Assembly: GCF_003994255.1 (NCBI RefSeq)
Contig: NZ_ML133856.1
Span: 62,001-126,000, forward strand
Direction: 5' to 3'
Source of the DNA: Brachybacterium paraconglomeratum
GTDB taxonomy: Bacteria; Actinomycetota; Actinomycetes; Actinomycetales; Dermabacteraceae
DNA length: 64,000 nucleotides
Position numbers and translations under genes: made by a program. How positions within the stretch are numbered: the stretch's first letter is position 1; every line of letters starts with the position of its first letter. Below, piece by piece: positions 1 to 8,680 of the stretch. The notes below the pieces were generated by a model, which was not told the origin of the DNA, did no database searches, and saw only the letters and a list, made by a program, of their open reading frames with translations.

Positions 1-674
1 GGGACCGGCTCGTGCGCGACGAGCGAGGAGCCCACCAGCAGATGGGCGCTGCTCGCCCCGATCGCCGTCGCCACGCCCAGCATCACCGCGATCGGCAGGG
101 CGAGCGAGGCCAGCGACACCGCGAGCAGGCACGTCAGACCCGCCCCCACCGCCACCGAGAGCACGAAGCGGGGCAGCGCGGGCAGCGGCGTCCAGTCCAG
201 CAGCAGCGTCGCGGCGAGGCCCGTCGCGACGGCGGTGACCACGGCCGTGCTCCCGGAGGCCTGGGCGTCGACCTGGGCGATCACCCAGGTCGCGGCGAGC
301 CCGGCGAGGAAGACCCCGGCGACCGTGCCCGTGAGCGAGGAGGTGAGGTCGCGGCGGTCGCGCCGGAGCATCTGATGGACGAAGGAGGCGAAGATTCCCA
401 CCGCGCACAGCATCACGATCGCGGAGACGGGGGTGAGGCGCTCGGGGACGAGGACCGCGAGCAGCGCGCCGCCGATCCCGGTGCCGGCGACGACCACGCG
501 GGTCCCGATCGCGGAGGGCAGCTCGAGCAGCCCGGGCCAGGAGATCCCGATCAGCAGCCCGAGCAGGGCGACGGAGGTCGCCATCAGCACGGGGGAGAGG
601 GGGCCGGTGAGCGAGACGAGCGCCAGGAGCAGCGCGAGGGCGGCGCCGAGGGGTGCGCGCTCGGGAGCGGTCAC
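1..674 (-). CDS. hydrophobic membrane protein, C-terminus outside the window
   Basis: Open reading frame on the minus strand beginning with GTG at 674 and running off the left edge, so only the first ~224 residues are visible. The start is supported by a GGGAGG ribosome site five bases upstream. The visible part is almost entirely hydrophobic, about six or seven membrane segments in pairs, with a short basic cytoplasmic loop (HQMLRRDRRDL) near residue 105. No catalytic or transport motif is recognisable, so no function is assigned. It is divergent from mshD and shares the 675-822 promoter gap with it. Confidence 0.6.
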   Translation of the reverse strand, partial: MTAPERAPLGAALALLLALVSLTGPLSPVLMATSVALLGLLIGISWPGLLELPSAIGTRVVVAGTGIGGALLAVLVPERLTPVSAIVMLCAVGIFASFVHQMLRRDRRDLTSSLTGTVAGVFLAGLAATWVIAQVDAQASGSTAVVTAVATGLAATLLLDWTPLPALPRFVLSVAVGAGLTCLLAVSLASLALPIAVMLGVATAIGASSAHLLVGSSLVAHEPV

Positions 675-739
675 GGGGCCTCCCTCGCTGTCTCTGCCGG
701 TCGCTCGATGGGTCGCCGACGGCTCGAGGTCCGCGGCGC

Positions 740-745
740 TACAGT
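740..745 (+). promoter_or_regulatory. probable -10 element for mshD
   Basis: TACAGT fits the actinobacterial TANNNT -10 and lies in the only sizeable gap upstream of mshD. Transcription would start about 70 bases before the ATG, which has its own GGAAGGA ribosome site, so this gene would not be leaderless. No convincing -35 is seen. Confidence 0.3.
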
Positions 746-822
746 GGCAGTCTACGAGTGCCCGCAGGTGGAGGCATACTCGTGCCGCTCACCACCGCCG
801 TCCGTCGTCCCGGAAGGACCCC

Positions 823-1710
823 ATGATCTCCACGGCCGAGCTGTCACAGGAGCACCGTGACCAGATCCTCGATCTGCTCGGCGCGGTGACCGCGCACGAC
901 GGCGTCTCCCCGCTCGACGAGGCGGCGAGCCTCGCGCTCGACGGCGACGGCGCCCGGCACCTGCTCCGCCTCGAGGGGGACCGCGCGGTCGCCTACGCCG
1001 GCGTGCTCGCCGACGGCACCGTCCAGGGGATGGTGCGCCCGGAGGTGCGCCGCCGCGGCCACGGCACCGCCCTGCTCGAGGCCGCGCTCTCCGACCGGCC
1101 CGACGCCGGGGTCTGGGCGCACGGCGCGCTCGAGGGCTCCCTCGCCTTCCTCTCCGCGGCCGGGCTCGTCGAGACGCGCCGCCTGCTCACCCTGCACCGC
1201 GCGCTCGGGGCCGATGCCGCGCTCGAGCCCGTGCCCGAGTCCTCCCTGTCCGGGCTGACCCTGGGCGTCTTCGACCCGGTGCGCGACGCGGACGCCTGGG
1301 TCGGGGTCAACTCCCGCGCCTTCGCCTCCCATCCCGAGCAGGGGGCACTCACCCGCGCGGACCTGGAACAGCGCCTCGCCCAGCCCTGGTTCGACGCCGA
1401 GGACATGGTCGTCGCCCGTCGCGACGGGGAGCTGATCGGATTCGTCTGGGTCAAGCGGGAGCGGCCCGGCGCGACGGACGCCGACGCCGAGATCTACGTC
1501 GTGGCGACCGACCCGGCGGTGCAGGGGCACCGCATCGCGGCGGTGCTGCTGGCGACCGCGCTGCGTCGCCTGGCCGAGGGCGGGGTCCCCGGCGTCGAGC
1601 TCTACGTCGAGGCGGACAACACCGCCGCGCTGCGCCTGTACGAGCGCTGGGGCTTCGAGGTCTCGGGCCGCGACGTGCAGATGCGCCGTCCCGCAGCGGC
1701 CTCGGCATGA
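823..1710 (+). CDS. mshD: mycothiol synthase (acetyl-CoA:Cys-GlcN-Ins acetyltransferase)
   Basis: Last step of mycothiol biosynthesis: acetylates the cysteine amine of Cys-GlcN-Ins with acetyl-CoA in the cytoplasm. The 295-residue product has two tandem GNAT domains, the usual MshD size. The motif VNSRAFASHPEQG (about residues 164-176) is the family hallmark. The N-terminal domain keeps a clear acetyl-CoA loop (RPEVRRRGHGTAL). The C-terminal domain, the active one in studied MshD proteins, has the altered loop QGHRIAAVL instead of the usual QGxGxG/A. ATG 823 is chosen because GGAAGGA sits five bases upstream; the same frame is open further 5' but without a ribosome site. It overlaps the next gene by 4 bases. 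Confidence 0.88.
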   Translation: MISTAELSQEHRDQILDLLGAVTAHDGVSPLDEAASLALDGDGARHLLRLEGDRAVAYAGVLADGTVQGMVRPEVRRRGHGTALLEAALSDRPDAGVWAHGALEGSLAFLSAAGLVETRRLLTLHRALGADAALEPVPESSLSGLTLGVFDPVRDADAWVGVNSRAFASHPEQGALTRADLEQRLAQPWFDAEDMVVARRDGELIGFVWVKRERPGATDADAEIYVVATDPAVQGHRIAAVLLATALRRLAEGGVPGVELYVEADNTAALRLYERWGFEVSGRDVQMRRPAAASA

Positions 1711-2657
1711 GCGTGAGCGTCGGCCCGGGCAAACCGCCTCCCGTCCTCGCCGCCGGCGCCCTCGCCTGGCGCGAGAAGGGCGGGAAGCTCCAGGTGCTGC
1801 TCGTGCACCGGCCCCGCTACGACGACTGGTCGGTCCCCAAGGGCAAGCTCGACAAGGGCGAGACCTTCCCCGCGGCCGCGGTGCGGGAGGTCGCCGAGGA
1901 GACCGGGTACCGGGTGCGCCTGCACCGGCCGCTGCCCGCCTCCGTGTACCTGCTGCCGGACGGGCGCACCAAGATCGTCCAGTACTGGCTCGGCACGGTC
2001 CGGGCGAAGGTCGCGCCCGGTCCGGAGAACGCCGCCGAGATCGACAAGGTCCGCTGGGTCCCGCTGGCGGAGGCCGAGGGGATGGTCGCGCGCCAGGGCG
2101 ACCAGGTCCTCCTGCAGTCGCTGCGACGCTTCGCGGAGGCGGGGGAGCTGCGCACGGCGCCCGTCGTGATCCAGCGCCACGGCGCGGCGGTCTCCCGGTC
2201 GAAGTGGCGCCGCGGGGAGGGGGCCCGCCCCTTGAACTCGAAGGGGAAGAAGCAGGCCAAGGCCCTCCCGCCGCTGCTGGACGCCTTCGACCCGGGGAGC
2301 GTGGTGAGCAGCCCGTGGGAGCGGTGCCTGAGCACCGTCGAGCCGCTGGCGAAGAACGAGGGCCTCACGGTGCGGACCAAGGGCGAGCTCACCGAGGCCG
2401 GCCACGCGGAGCACCCCTCCCGCACCGAGGCGGTCATCGATCGGGTGCTGAGCGAGGCGCGGCCGACGGTCGTGTGCACGCACCGTCCTGTGCTCCCCAC
2501 GGTCATCGAGGCGGTGCGCCGGGTCTCTCGGCCCGGCGCGGCCCTCGAGCTGCCGCGCGAGGACCCCTATCTCGCCGCCGGCGAGGCCCTGCTGCTGCAC
2601 GTCACGCCCGAGGGCGTCGTGGTGGCGATCGAACGACACCTGCCGAACATCGGCTGA
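1707..2657 (+). CDS. MutT1-like Nudix hydrolase with histidine-phosphatase domain
   Basis: 316-residue two-domain protein. The N-terminal Nudix domain (about 10-140) carries a full Nudix box, GKLDKGETFPAAAVREVAEE then TG. The C-terminal half (about 155-316) is a histidine phosphatase with the RHG motif in VIQRHGAAVS, the ERCLSTVEPL segment and a second histidine in VVCTHRPVL. This architecture is that of mycobacterial MutT1, which hydrolyses 8-oxo-(d)GTP and diadenosine polyphosphates to sanitise nucleotide pools. The ATG overlaps the mshD stop (ATGA), so the two are translationally coupled; both counter oxidative stress. Exact substrate is inferred. Confidence 0.85.
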   Translation: MSVSVGPGKPPPVLAAGALAWREKGGKLQVLLVHRPRYDDWSVPKGKLDKGETFPAAAVREVAEETGYRVRLHRPLPASVYLLPDGRTKIVQYWLGTVRAKVAPGPENAAEIDKVRWVPLAEAEGMVARQGDQVLLQSLRRFAEAGELRTAPVVIQRHGAAVSRSKWRRGEGARPLNSKGKKQAKALPPLLDAFDPGSVVSSPWERCLSTVEPLAKNEGLTVRTKGELTEAGHAEHPSRTEAVIDRVLSEARPTVVCTHRPVLPTVIEAVRRVSRPGAALELPREDPYLAAGEALLLHVTPEGVVVAIERHLPNIG

Positions 2658-2679
2658 CGACGGACTGGAGAGAGCACGG

Positions 2680-3240
2680 ATGAGCACGCAGTGGGGGCAG
2701 GACCCGTACGGGCCCTCGTCGGAGCGGTACGACCCGTACGGGTCCTCGGCGTCGGCGGACCCGTACGGCAGTGCGGAGCAGCACGAGGCGGCGGACCCGT
2801 ACGGCACGGCAGATCGTCACGGCACGGCGGATCCGTACGGCGCGGCCGATCCGCACGGGGCCCCGCAGCGCGGTGCCGGGGTGCAGGATCCCTACGCCTC
2901 CCTCCCCTCGGGGCTGTCCCAGGGCCGCTACGCCGCCCCGGGCTATGCCGTCGCGGTGCAGCCGGCGCCGCAGAGCTCAGGGCTCGGGATCGCCGGCTTC
3001 GTGGTCGGCCTGCTCGGGCTCACCCTGTGCGGAACGCTCGTCTCGCCCGTCGGCCTGGTGCTGTCGATCCTGGGCATGCGGGAGACGTCCCCGACCGCGA
3101 CCCCGCCGAAGGGAGGCCGCGGGCTCACGATCACCGGGCTGATCCTCTCGATCATCGGCACGGTCGCGCTGCTGCTCATCATCGCCTACTTCGTGGTCAT
3201 GTTCGTGATCGCAGGGGTGGCCGCCAGCTCCGGCTACTGA
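2680..3240 (+). CDS. DUF4190-type membrane protein with DPYG repeat tail
   Basis: 186 residues. The first ~75 are low-complexity and built on repeated Asp-Pro-Tyr-Gly units (at least six DPYG or near copies, DNA core gacccgtacgg), a disordered cytoplasmic tail. Residues ~100-180 form two strongly hydrophobic segments (SGLGIAGFVVGLLGLTLCG and GLTITGLILSIIGTVALLLI) separated by a short glycine-rich loop, the layout of DUF4190 proteins, whose function is unknown. A GGAGAGAG ribosome site precedes ATG 2680. It is 22 bases downstream of the mutT1-like gene and probably cotranscribed. Confidence 0.75.
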   Translation: MSTQWGQDPYGPSSERYDPYGSSASADPYGSAEQHEAADPYGTADRHGTADPYGAADPHGAPQRGAGVQDPYASLPSGLSQGRYAAPGYAVAVQPAPQSSGLGIAGFVVGLLGLTLCGTLVSPVGLVLSILGMRETSPTATPPKGGRGLTITGLILSIIGTVALLLIIAYFVVMFVIAGVAASSGY

Positions 3241-3324
3241 GGGGTATGCCGAACGTGTCCCAGCCCACTGGAAGTCGGACGAAACGGGAGTGTGATCCGT
3301 TCGTGATCCGGCCATGACCTGCGA

Positions 3325-3367
3325 GTTCATGGGGGCGGGAGGGCTGTTCACCCGGTGTTCACACAAC
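3325..3367 (+). promoter_or_regulatory. PHO box (PhoP direct-repeat operator) of the pst operon
   Basis: Two abutting 11-base direct repeats, GTTCACCCGGT (3346-3356) and GTTCACACAAC (3357-3367), match the actinobacterial PhoP repeat unit (consensus near GTTCACC). A third unit, GTTCATGGGGG, starts at 3325, two repeat lengths upstream. A further phased pair sharing GTGATCCG begins at 3292 and 3303. A -10-like TAGGTT lies at 3395-3400. The leader also contains the stem-loop GCTGAC-AGAC-GTCAGC (3405-3420). Expected to bind phosphorylated PhoP under phosphate starvation. Confidence 0.72.
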
Positions 3368-3459
3368 GACGGGCCCCGCGTCATCTCCCCTCCCTAGGTT
3401 CGCCGCTGACAGACGTCAGCAGGTGTGAACCCGGGCCGAAGGCCCCGAAAGGACTCGCA

Positions 3460-4596
3460 GTGAACGTTCGCAAGAACAAGCTCGTCTCGCTCGCAGCGCT
3501 CGGACTCGTCGGCGGCCTCGCGCTGTCCGCGTGCGGCGGCGGCTCGGACAACGGCGGCACGGACGGCGCCTCCGACGGCGGCGGCGCGGCAGGCGGCTAC
3601 GCGGAGCTCTCCGGCAACCTCGCCGGCTCGGGCGCGTCCTCGATGCAGAACGCCCAGACCGCGTGGACCGAGTCCTTCATGGGCCTCACCCAGGCCGAGG
3701 GCGGCGACCTCACGGTCACCTACGACCCCACCGGCTCCGGCACCGGCCGTGAGCAGTTCCTCTCCGGCCAGGTGCAGTTCGCCGGCACCGACGCCGCCCT
3801 GGACGAGGAGGAGCTCACCAAGTCCGCCGAGGTGTGCAACGACTCGCAGGCCTTCGACCTGCCGGTCTACATCTCCCCGATCGCCGTGGTCTTCAACCTC
3901 GAGGGCGTCGACTCCCTGAACCTGACCCCCGAGGTCATCGCCGGGATCTTCGCGGGCGACATCACCAAGTGGAACGACCCGGCGATCGCCGAGTCGAACC
4001 CGGACGCCGAGCTGCCCGACCTGGACATCGTGCCGGTCCACCGCTCCGACGACTCGGGCACCACCGAGAACTTCACCGAGTACCTCTCGGAGACCGCGCC
4101 CGACGCGTGGACCCACGGTCCGGTCGAGACCTGGCCCATCGACGGCGGCCAGTCCGGCGACGGCACCTCCGGCCTGATCTCCACCGTCGAGGGCGGCAAC
4201 GGCACCATCGGCTACGCCGACGCCTCGCAGGCCGGCAACCTCGGCACCGCCGCGATCCAGGTCGGCGACGAGTTCGTCGAGTACAGCGCCGATGCCGCCG
4301 CCAAGGCCGTCGACGTCTCCCCGCGCGAGGAGGGTCGCGAGGAGAACGACATCGTCGTGGAGCTCGACCGCACCACCGAGGAGGCCGGCGTCTACCCGAT
4401 CGTGCTCGTCTCCTACCTCGCACTGTGCGGCTCCTACGCGGACTCCGCACAGGGCGAGGCCGTCAAGGCCTACGCCTCCTACATGATCTCCGAGGAGGGC
4501 CAGGCCACCGCTGCCGAGGCCGCCGGCTCCGCCCCGATCTCCGAGGAGCTGCGCACCGAGGCCCAGGCTGCGATCGACGGCATCACCGTCGGCTGA
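3460..4596 (+). CDS. pstS: phosphate ABC transporter, substrate-binding lipoprotein PstS
   Basis: 378-residue high-affinity phosphate-binding protein tethered outside the membrane. It has a signal peptide with the lipobox LSAC (lipid cysteine ~residue 25), a Gly/Asp/Ser-rich linker, then the PstS fold. Phosphate-binding signatures are visible: GSGASSMQNA, TGSGTGREQF, FAGTDAAL and RSDDSGTTENF. GTG 3460 is chosen because GAAAGGAC precedes it and it gives a correct signal peptide; the frame is open further upstream but that stretch is not signal-like. First gene of pstSCAB, behind a PHO box and followed by a perfect hairpin. Confidence 0.95.
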   Translation: MNVRKNKLVSLAALGLVGGLALSACGGGSDNGGTDGASDGGGAAGGYAELSGNLAGSGASSMQNAQTAWTESFMGLTQAEGGDLTVTYDPTGSGTGREQFLSGQVQFAGTDAALDEEELTKSAEVCNDSQAFDLPVYISPIAVVFNLEGVDSLNLTPEVIAGIFAGDITKWNDPAIAESNPDAELPDLDIVPVHRSDDSGTTENFTEYLSETAPDAWTHGPVETWPIDGGQSGDGTSGLISTVEGGNGTIGYADASQAGNLGTAAIQVGDEFVEYSADAAAKAVDVSPREEGREENDIVVELDRTTEEAGVYPIVLVSYLALCGSYADSAQGEAVKAYASYMISEEGQATAAEAAGSAPISEELRTEAQAAIDGITVG

Positions 4597-4616
4597 TCCC
4601 GCCGCCTCACGACAGC

Positions 4617-4647
4617 ATGTCGCCGGGCCGTACCGGCCCGGCGACAT
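4617..4647 (+). terminator. stem-loop between pstS and pstC
   Basis: Perfect 14-base-pair stem (ATGTCGCCGGGCCG and its complement) with a 3-base TAC loop, 21 bases after the pstS stop. No T-run follows. In pst operons such a structure typically causes partial termination or protects the pstS message, giving more binding protein than permease; that role is inferred here. Confidence 0.65.
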
Positions 4648-4716
4648 CGCTGTCCCCGCCGTCATCACCCCGGCCAGCGCACCGTGCGCGAACCGTGAGC
4701 TCGGAGGAAGGTCCCC

Positions 4717-5679
4717 ATGAGCACAGCTGACATCGAACCGGACGCGGCATCGGCCCCGCCCGCCTCCATGAAGTCCGGTGGCCGCCGTTTCGGCGACGCG
4801 CTCTTCAACGCCCTGAGCGTCGGCTCCGGGCTCCTCATCTTCGTCACCCTCGCCGCGGTGGCCATCTTCCTCACCCTGGAGTCCCTCCCCGCGATCATCG
4901 CGAGCCGGGAGTTCTCCGGCTCCGCGGACTTCTCGCTGATCGAGTACTCCCTGCCGCTCGTGTTCGGCACCGTGCTCGCCTCCGCGATCGCGCTGGTGAT
5001 CGCGATCCCGATCTCCCTCGGCATCGCCCTGTTCATCTCGCACTTCGCGCCGCGCCGCCTGGCCTCGGCTCTCGGCTACATGATCGATCTGCTCGCCGCC
5101 GTGCCCTCGGTCGTCTACGGCCTGTGGGGCGGCGTATGGCTGGTCCCCAAGCTCGAGCCGCTCTACGTCTTCCTCAACACCTACTTCGGCTGGATCCCGC
5201 TGTTCGCCGGCGAGCCGACCGCCCCGATGCGCAACCTCGCCTCCGCCTCCGTGGTCCTGGCCGTGATGGTCCTGCCGATCATCACCGCGGTCTCCCGCGA
5301 GGTCTTCCTGCAGACCCCGCGCCTGCAGGAGGAGGCCGCGCTCGCGCTCGGCGCCACCCGCTGGGAGACCATCCGCACCGTCGTGCTGCCCTTCGGCCGC
5401 GGCGGCGTGGTCGCCGCGTCGATGCTGGGCCTCGGCCGTGCGCTCGGCGAGACCATGGCCGTGCTGATGATCCTCGCGCCCGGCGCGACCTTCTCCCTGC
5501 ACATCCTCGAGGTCGGCCGCCACAACTCGATCGCCGCGAACATCGCGTCGAAGCAGGCGGAGGCCTCCGGCGTCGACATGTCCCTGCTCATCTTCACCGG
5601 CCTGGTGCTGTTCGTGCTGACCTTCGTCATCAACGCCATCGCCCGGTGGATCGTCGCCCGCAGCGGCCCCAAGAGCTGA
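4717..5679 (+). CDS. pstC: phosphate ABC transporter permease PstC
   Basis: 320-residue inner-membrane permease with six predicted membrane segments. The EAA-type loop that contacts PstB is seen as QEEAALALGATRWETIRTVV (about residues 205-224), followed by GLGRALGETMAVLMI, typical of PstC/PstA. GGAGGAAGG lies about 10 bases before ATG 4717. Partner of PstA; together they form the phosphate channel. It lies 120 bases after pstS, across the stem-loop. Confidence 0.94.
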   Translation: MSTADIEPDAASAPPASMKSGGRRFGDALFNALSVGSGLLIFVTLAAVAIFLTLESLPAIIASREFSGSADFSLIEYSLPLVFGTVLASAIALVIAIPISLGIALFISHFAPRRLASALGYMIDLLAAVPSVVYGLWGGVWLVPKLEPLYVFLNTYFGWIPLFAGEPTAPMRNLASASVVLAVMVLPIITAVSREVFLQTPRLQEEAALALGATRWETIRTVVLPFGRGGVVAASMLGLGRALGETMAVLMILAPGATFSLHILEVGRHNSIAANIASKQAEASGVDMSLLIFTGLVLFVLTFVINAIARWIVARSGPKS

Positions 5680-5689
5680 GAGGTCCCCC

Positions 5690-6856
5690 ATGAGCACCCC
5701 CACCACCGTGCGGACCGAGCCCTCGGTCCACCGCCCCCGCGACGAGCGCCGCCTGCCCTGGTACCACCTCGTCTTCACCGGGATCGCGGGCCTCCTGGTC
5801 GCCATCGCCGTGCTGGCGATCGTCGGCGCCCTCTCGGTCACCAGCGCCATCCTGCTGGGATTCGTCCTCCACCTGCTCTTCGGCTGGGGCTACTCGCTCC
5901 TGCGCGAGGGCCCCCGCTGGGCGACCGACCGGCTCATGACCCTGCTGGTCATCGGCGCGTTCGCGATCTCGATGTTCCCGCTGCTGTCGCTGCTGTGGTC
6001 AGTGATCTCCCGCGGCCTGACCCGCGTGATCGCCGCGAGGCCGACCACCTTCGCGTTCTGGACCGAGGACATGTCCGGCATCATCGGCGGCGCGGACGCC
6101 GGCGGCGTCTTCCACGCGATCGTCGGCACGCTGCTGATCACGCTGTGGGCCTCGATCATCTCGATCCCCGTCGGCCTGTTCACCGCGATCTTCCTGGTCG
6201 AGTACGCGAACGTGGGCTGGAAGCGGACCCTCGGTCGCGGCGTCACCTTCCTCGTCGACGTGATGACCGGCATCCCCTCGATCGTGGCGGGCCTGTTCGG
6301 CCTGGCGGTGTTCATCGCCTTCATGCCCGACCAGTCCGTGCGCATGGGCATCATGGGCGCCGTCGCGCTCTCGCTGCTGATGATCCCCACCGTGGTCCGC
6401 AACAGCGAGGAGATGCTCCGCCTGGTCCCCATGGACCTGCGCGAGGCCGCCTACGCGCTCGGCGTGCCCAAGTGGCTCACGATCGTCAAGGTGGTGCTGC
6501 GCACCGCGATCGCGGGCCTGACCACCGGCATCACCCTCGCCATCGCCCGCGTCATCGGCGAGACCGCGCCGCTGCTGCTCACGGTCGGCATGGTCACCTC
6601 GGTGAACTGGAACATGTTCGACGGCCGCATGGCGACCCTGCCCACCTTCATCAACCAGCAGTACCGCAACGGCAACGCGAACTGCATGTCGGACACGGTC
6701 ACCAACCCGATCAACCAGGAGGTGTACGCCTGTGCGGTCAGCACCAACATCGACCGCGCCTGGGCGGCCGCCTTCACCCTGATCGTGATCGTGATGGTCC
6801 TGAACATCATCGCGCGCATGATCAGCCACTACTTCTCCCCGAAGCTCAGCCGCTGA
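5690..6856 (+). CDS. pstA: phosphate ABC transporter permease PstA, N-terminally extended
   Basis: 388 residues, longer than the usual ~290-300 because of an N-terminal extension with two extra hydrophobic segments (about residues 25-65) ahead of the canonical core. The core keeps [20 protein letters not shown], the EAA loop [20 protein letters not shown] and [13 protein letters not shown] predicted periplasmic loop near residues 325-350 has two cysteines (NANCMSD and YACAVST) that could form a disulphide. Starts 10 bases after pstC; forms the channel with PstC. Confidence 0.93.
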   Translation: MSTPTTVRTEPSVHRPRDERRLPWYHLVFTGIAGLLVAIAVLAIVGALSVTSAILLGFVLHLLFGWGYSLLREGPRWATDRLMTLLVIGAFAISMFPLLSLLWSVISRGLTRVIAARPTTFAFWTEDMSGIIGGADAGGVFHAIVGTLLITLWASIISIPVGLFTAIFLVEYANVGWKRTLGRGVTFLVDVMTGIPSIVAGLFGLAVFIAFMPDQSVRMGIMGAVALSLLMIPTVVRNSEEMLRLVPMDLREAAYALGVPKWLTIVKVVLRTAIAGLTTGITLAIARVIGETAPLLLTVGMVTSVNWNMFDGRMATLPTFINQQYRNGNANCMSDTVTNPINQEVYACAVSTNIDRAWAAAFTLIVIVMVLNIIARMISHYFSPKLSR

Positions 6857-6885
6857 GCCGGGCCACCCACGCGAAAGGACATCTG

Positions 6886-7667
<782 letters not shown>

Positions 7668-7671
<4 letters not shown>

Positions 7672-7746
7672 TCGACGTACTGGCGAGGAACGAGCCGGTA
7701 GGAGATCAGCCAGGTGGACGGGGTCTGATCGACGTACTGGCGAGGA
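7668..7746. repeat. 22-base direct duplication at the end of pstB
   Basis: The sequence CTGATCGACGTACTGGCGAG plus GA occurs at 7668-7689 and again, identically, at 7725-7746, 57 bases apart. The first copy begins one base before the pstB stop codon (C-TGA). The second copy runs into the operon terminator. Probably a small duplication; no gene is encoded. Confidence 0.7.
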
Positions 7747-7786
7747 GCGCCGGGACCCCGGGCCGAGTGCCCGGGTCCCGGCGCTC
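7745..7786 (+). terminator. terminator of the pst operon
   Basis: Strong GC-rich hairpin: GAGCGCCGGGACC with continuation pairs to GGTCCCGGCGCTC, about 18 pairs with one bulged C and the loop CGAGT. No T-run follows, as is common in high-GC actinobacteria. The following 117 bases before the next gene show nothing else. Confidence 0.72.
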
Positions 7787-7903
7787 CGTCGTCCCGGGGC
7801 CGACGGTCGCATCCGGGCGTCATCCCACGGTCTGACGCCGCCTGTGCGGAACCGATCCCCGGGTGGACGCGGTGGGAGGGGTCCGCGGCGGATCGTGGGG
7901 GAC

Positions 7904-8680
7904 ATGAACTTCGCACCCCCTGCCTCGCATCCCTCCGTCGTCCCGTCGGCGCCCGCCCATCCCACGCCGGTCCTCTCCGCCCGGGGGCTCGTGCGCACCT
8001 ACGGCAGCGACCAGACCGCCACCCGCGCCCTCGACGGCGTGGACCTCGACATCGCCCGCGCCGACTCCCTCGCCGTGATGGGCCCCTCCGGCTGCGGCAA
8101 GACCACCCTGCTGCACGTGCTCGCCGGCATCCTCGCCCCGACCTCCGGGACGGTGCGCCTGGACGGCGAGGCCCTCGCCGAGCTCGGGGACCGCCGGCGC
8201 ACCCTGCTGCGCCGCAGCGAGTTCGGCTTCGTCTTCCAGGACGGCCAGCTGCTGCCCGAGCTGACCGCGGTCGAGAACGTGATCCTCCCGCGCATGCTCG
8301 GCGGCACCTCGCGCCGTGCCGCGACCGCCGAGGCCACCGCCTGGCTGGACCGGCTCGGCCTCGCCGGGATGCACCACCGCCGTCCGACCCAGCTCTCCGG
8401 CGGTCAGGCCCAGCGCGTCGCGGTCGCCCGCGCGCTCGCGGGGCGTCCGTCGGTCGTCTTCGCCGACGAGCCCACCGGCGCCCTGGACCAGGAGACCGGA
8501 CAGTCCGTCCTCGCGACGCTCGTCGACGCGTGTGCCGAGACCGGTGCGAGCCTGGTCATGGTCACCCACGACGCCAAGGTCGCCGCGGCCTGCCGGCGCA
8601 CCGTCGCGATGCGCGACGGCCGGATCGCCCGCGAGTACGTGCGTCCCGAGGGCGCGCAGGGCACGGGGGACGCCCGATGA
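7904..8680 (+). CDS. ABC transporter ATP-binding protein (MacB/LolD/FtsE class)
   Basis: 258-residue ATPase with Walker A GPSGCGKTTLLHVLAG, Q-loop VFQDGQLLPELTAVENV, signature LSGGQAQRVAVARALAGRP, Walker B VVFADEPTGALDQETG and switch histidine VTHDAK. The EPTGALD form and the FtsX-like partner downstream place it in the exporter/mechanotransmission class rather than among importers. ATG 7904 follows GGGGGAC; codons further upstream lack a ribosome site. It overlaps the permease start by 4 bases. Confidence 0.88.
   Translation: MNFAPPASHPSVVPSAPAHPTPVLSARGLVRTYGSDQTATRALDGVDLDIARADSLAVMGPSGCGKTTLLHVLAGILAPTSGTVRLDGEALAELGDRRRTLLRRSEFGFVFQDGQLLPELTAVENVILPRMLGGTSRRAATAEATAWLDRLGLAGMHHRRPTQLSGGQAQRVAVARALAGRPSVVFADEPTGALDQETGQSVLATLVDACAETGASLVMVTHDAKVAAACRRTVAMRDGRIAREYVRPEGAQGTGDAR

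Noticed and set aside
3394-5850. Minus-strand 818-codon frame opposite pstS-pstC
   Set aside because: Antisense to two clear pst genes, no ribosome site, and composition typical of GC-rich shadow frames.
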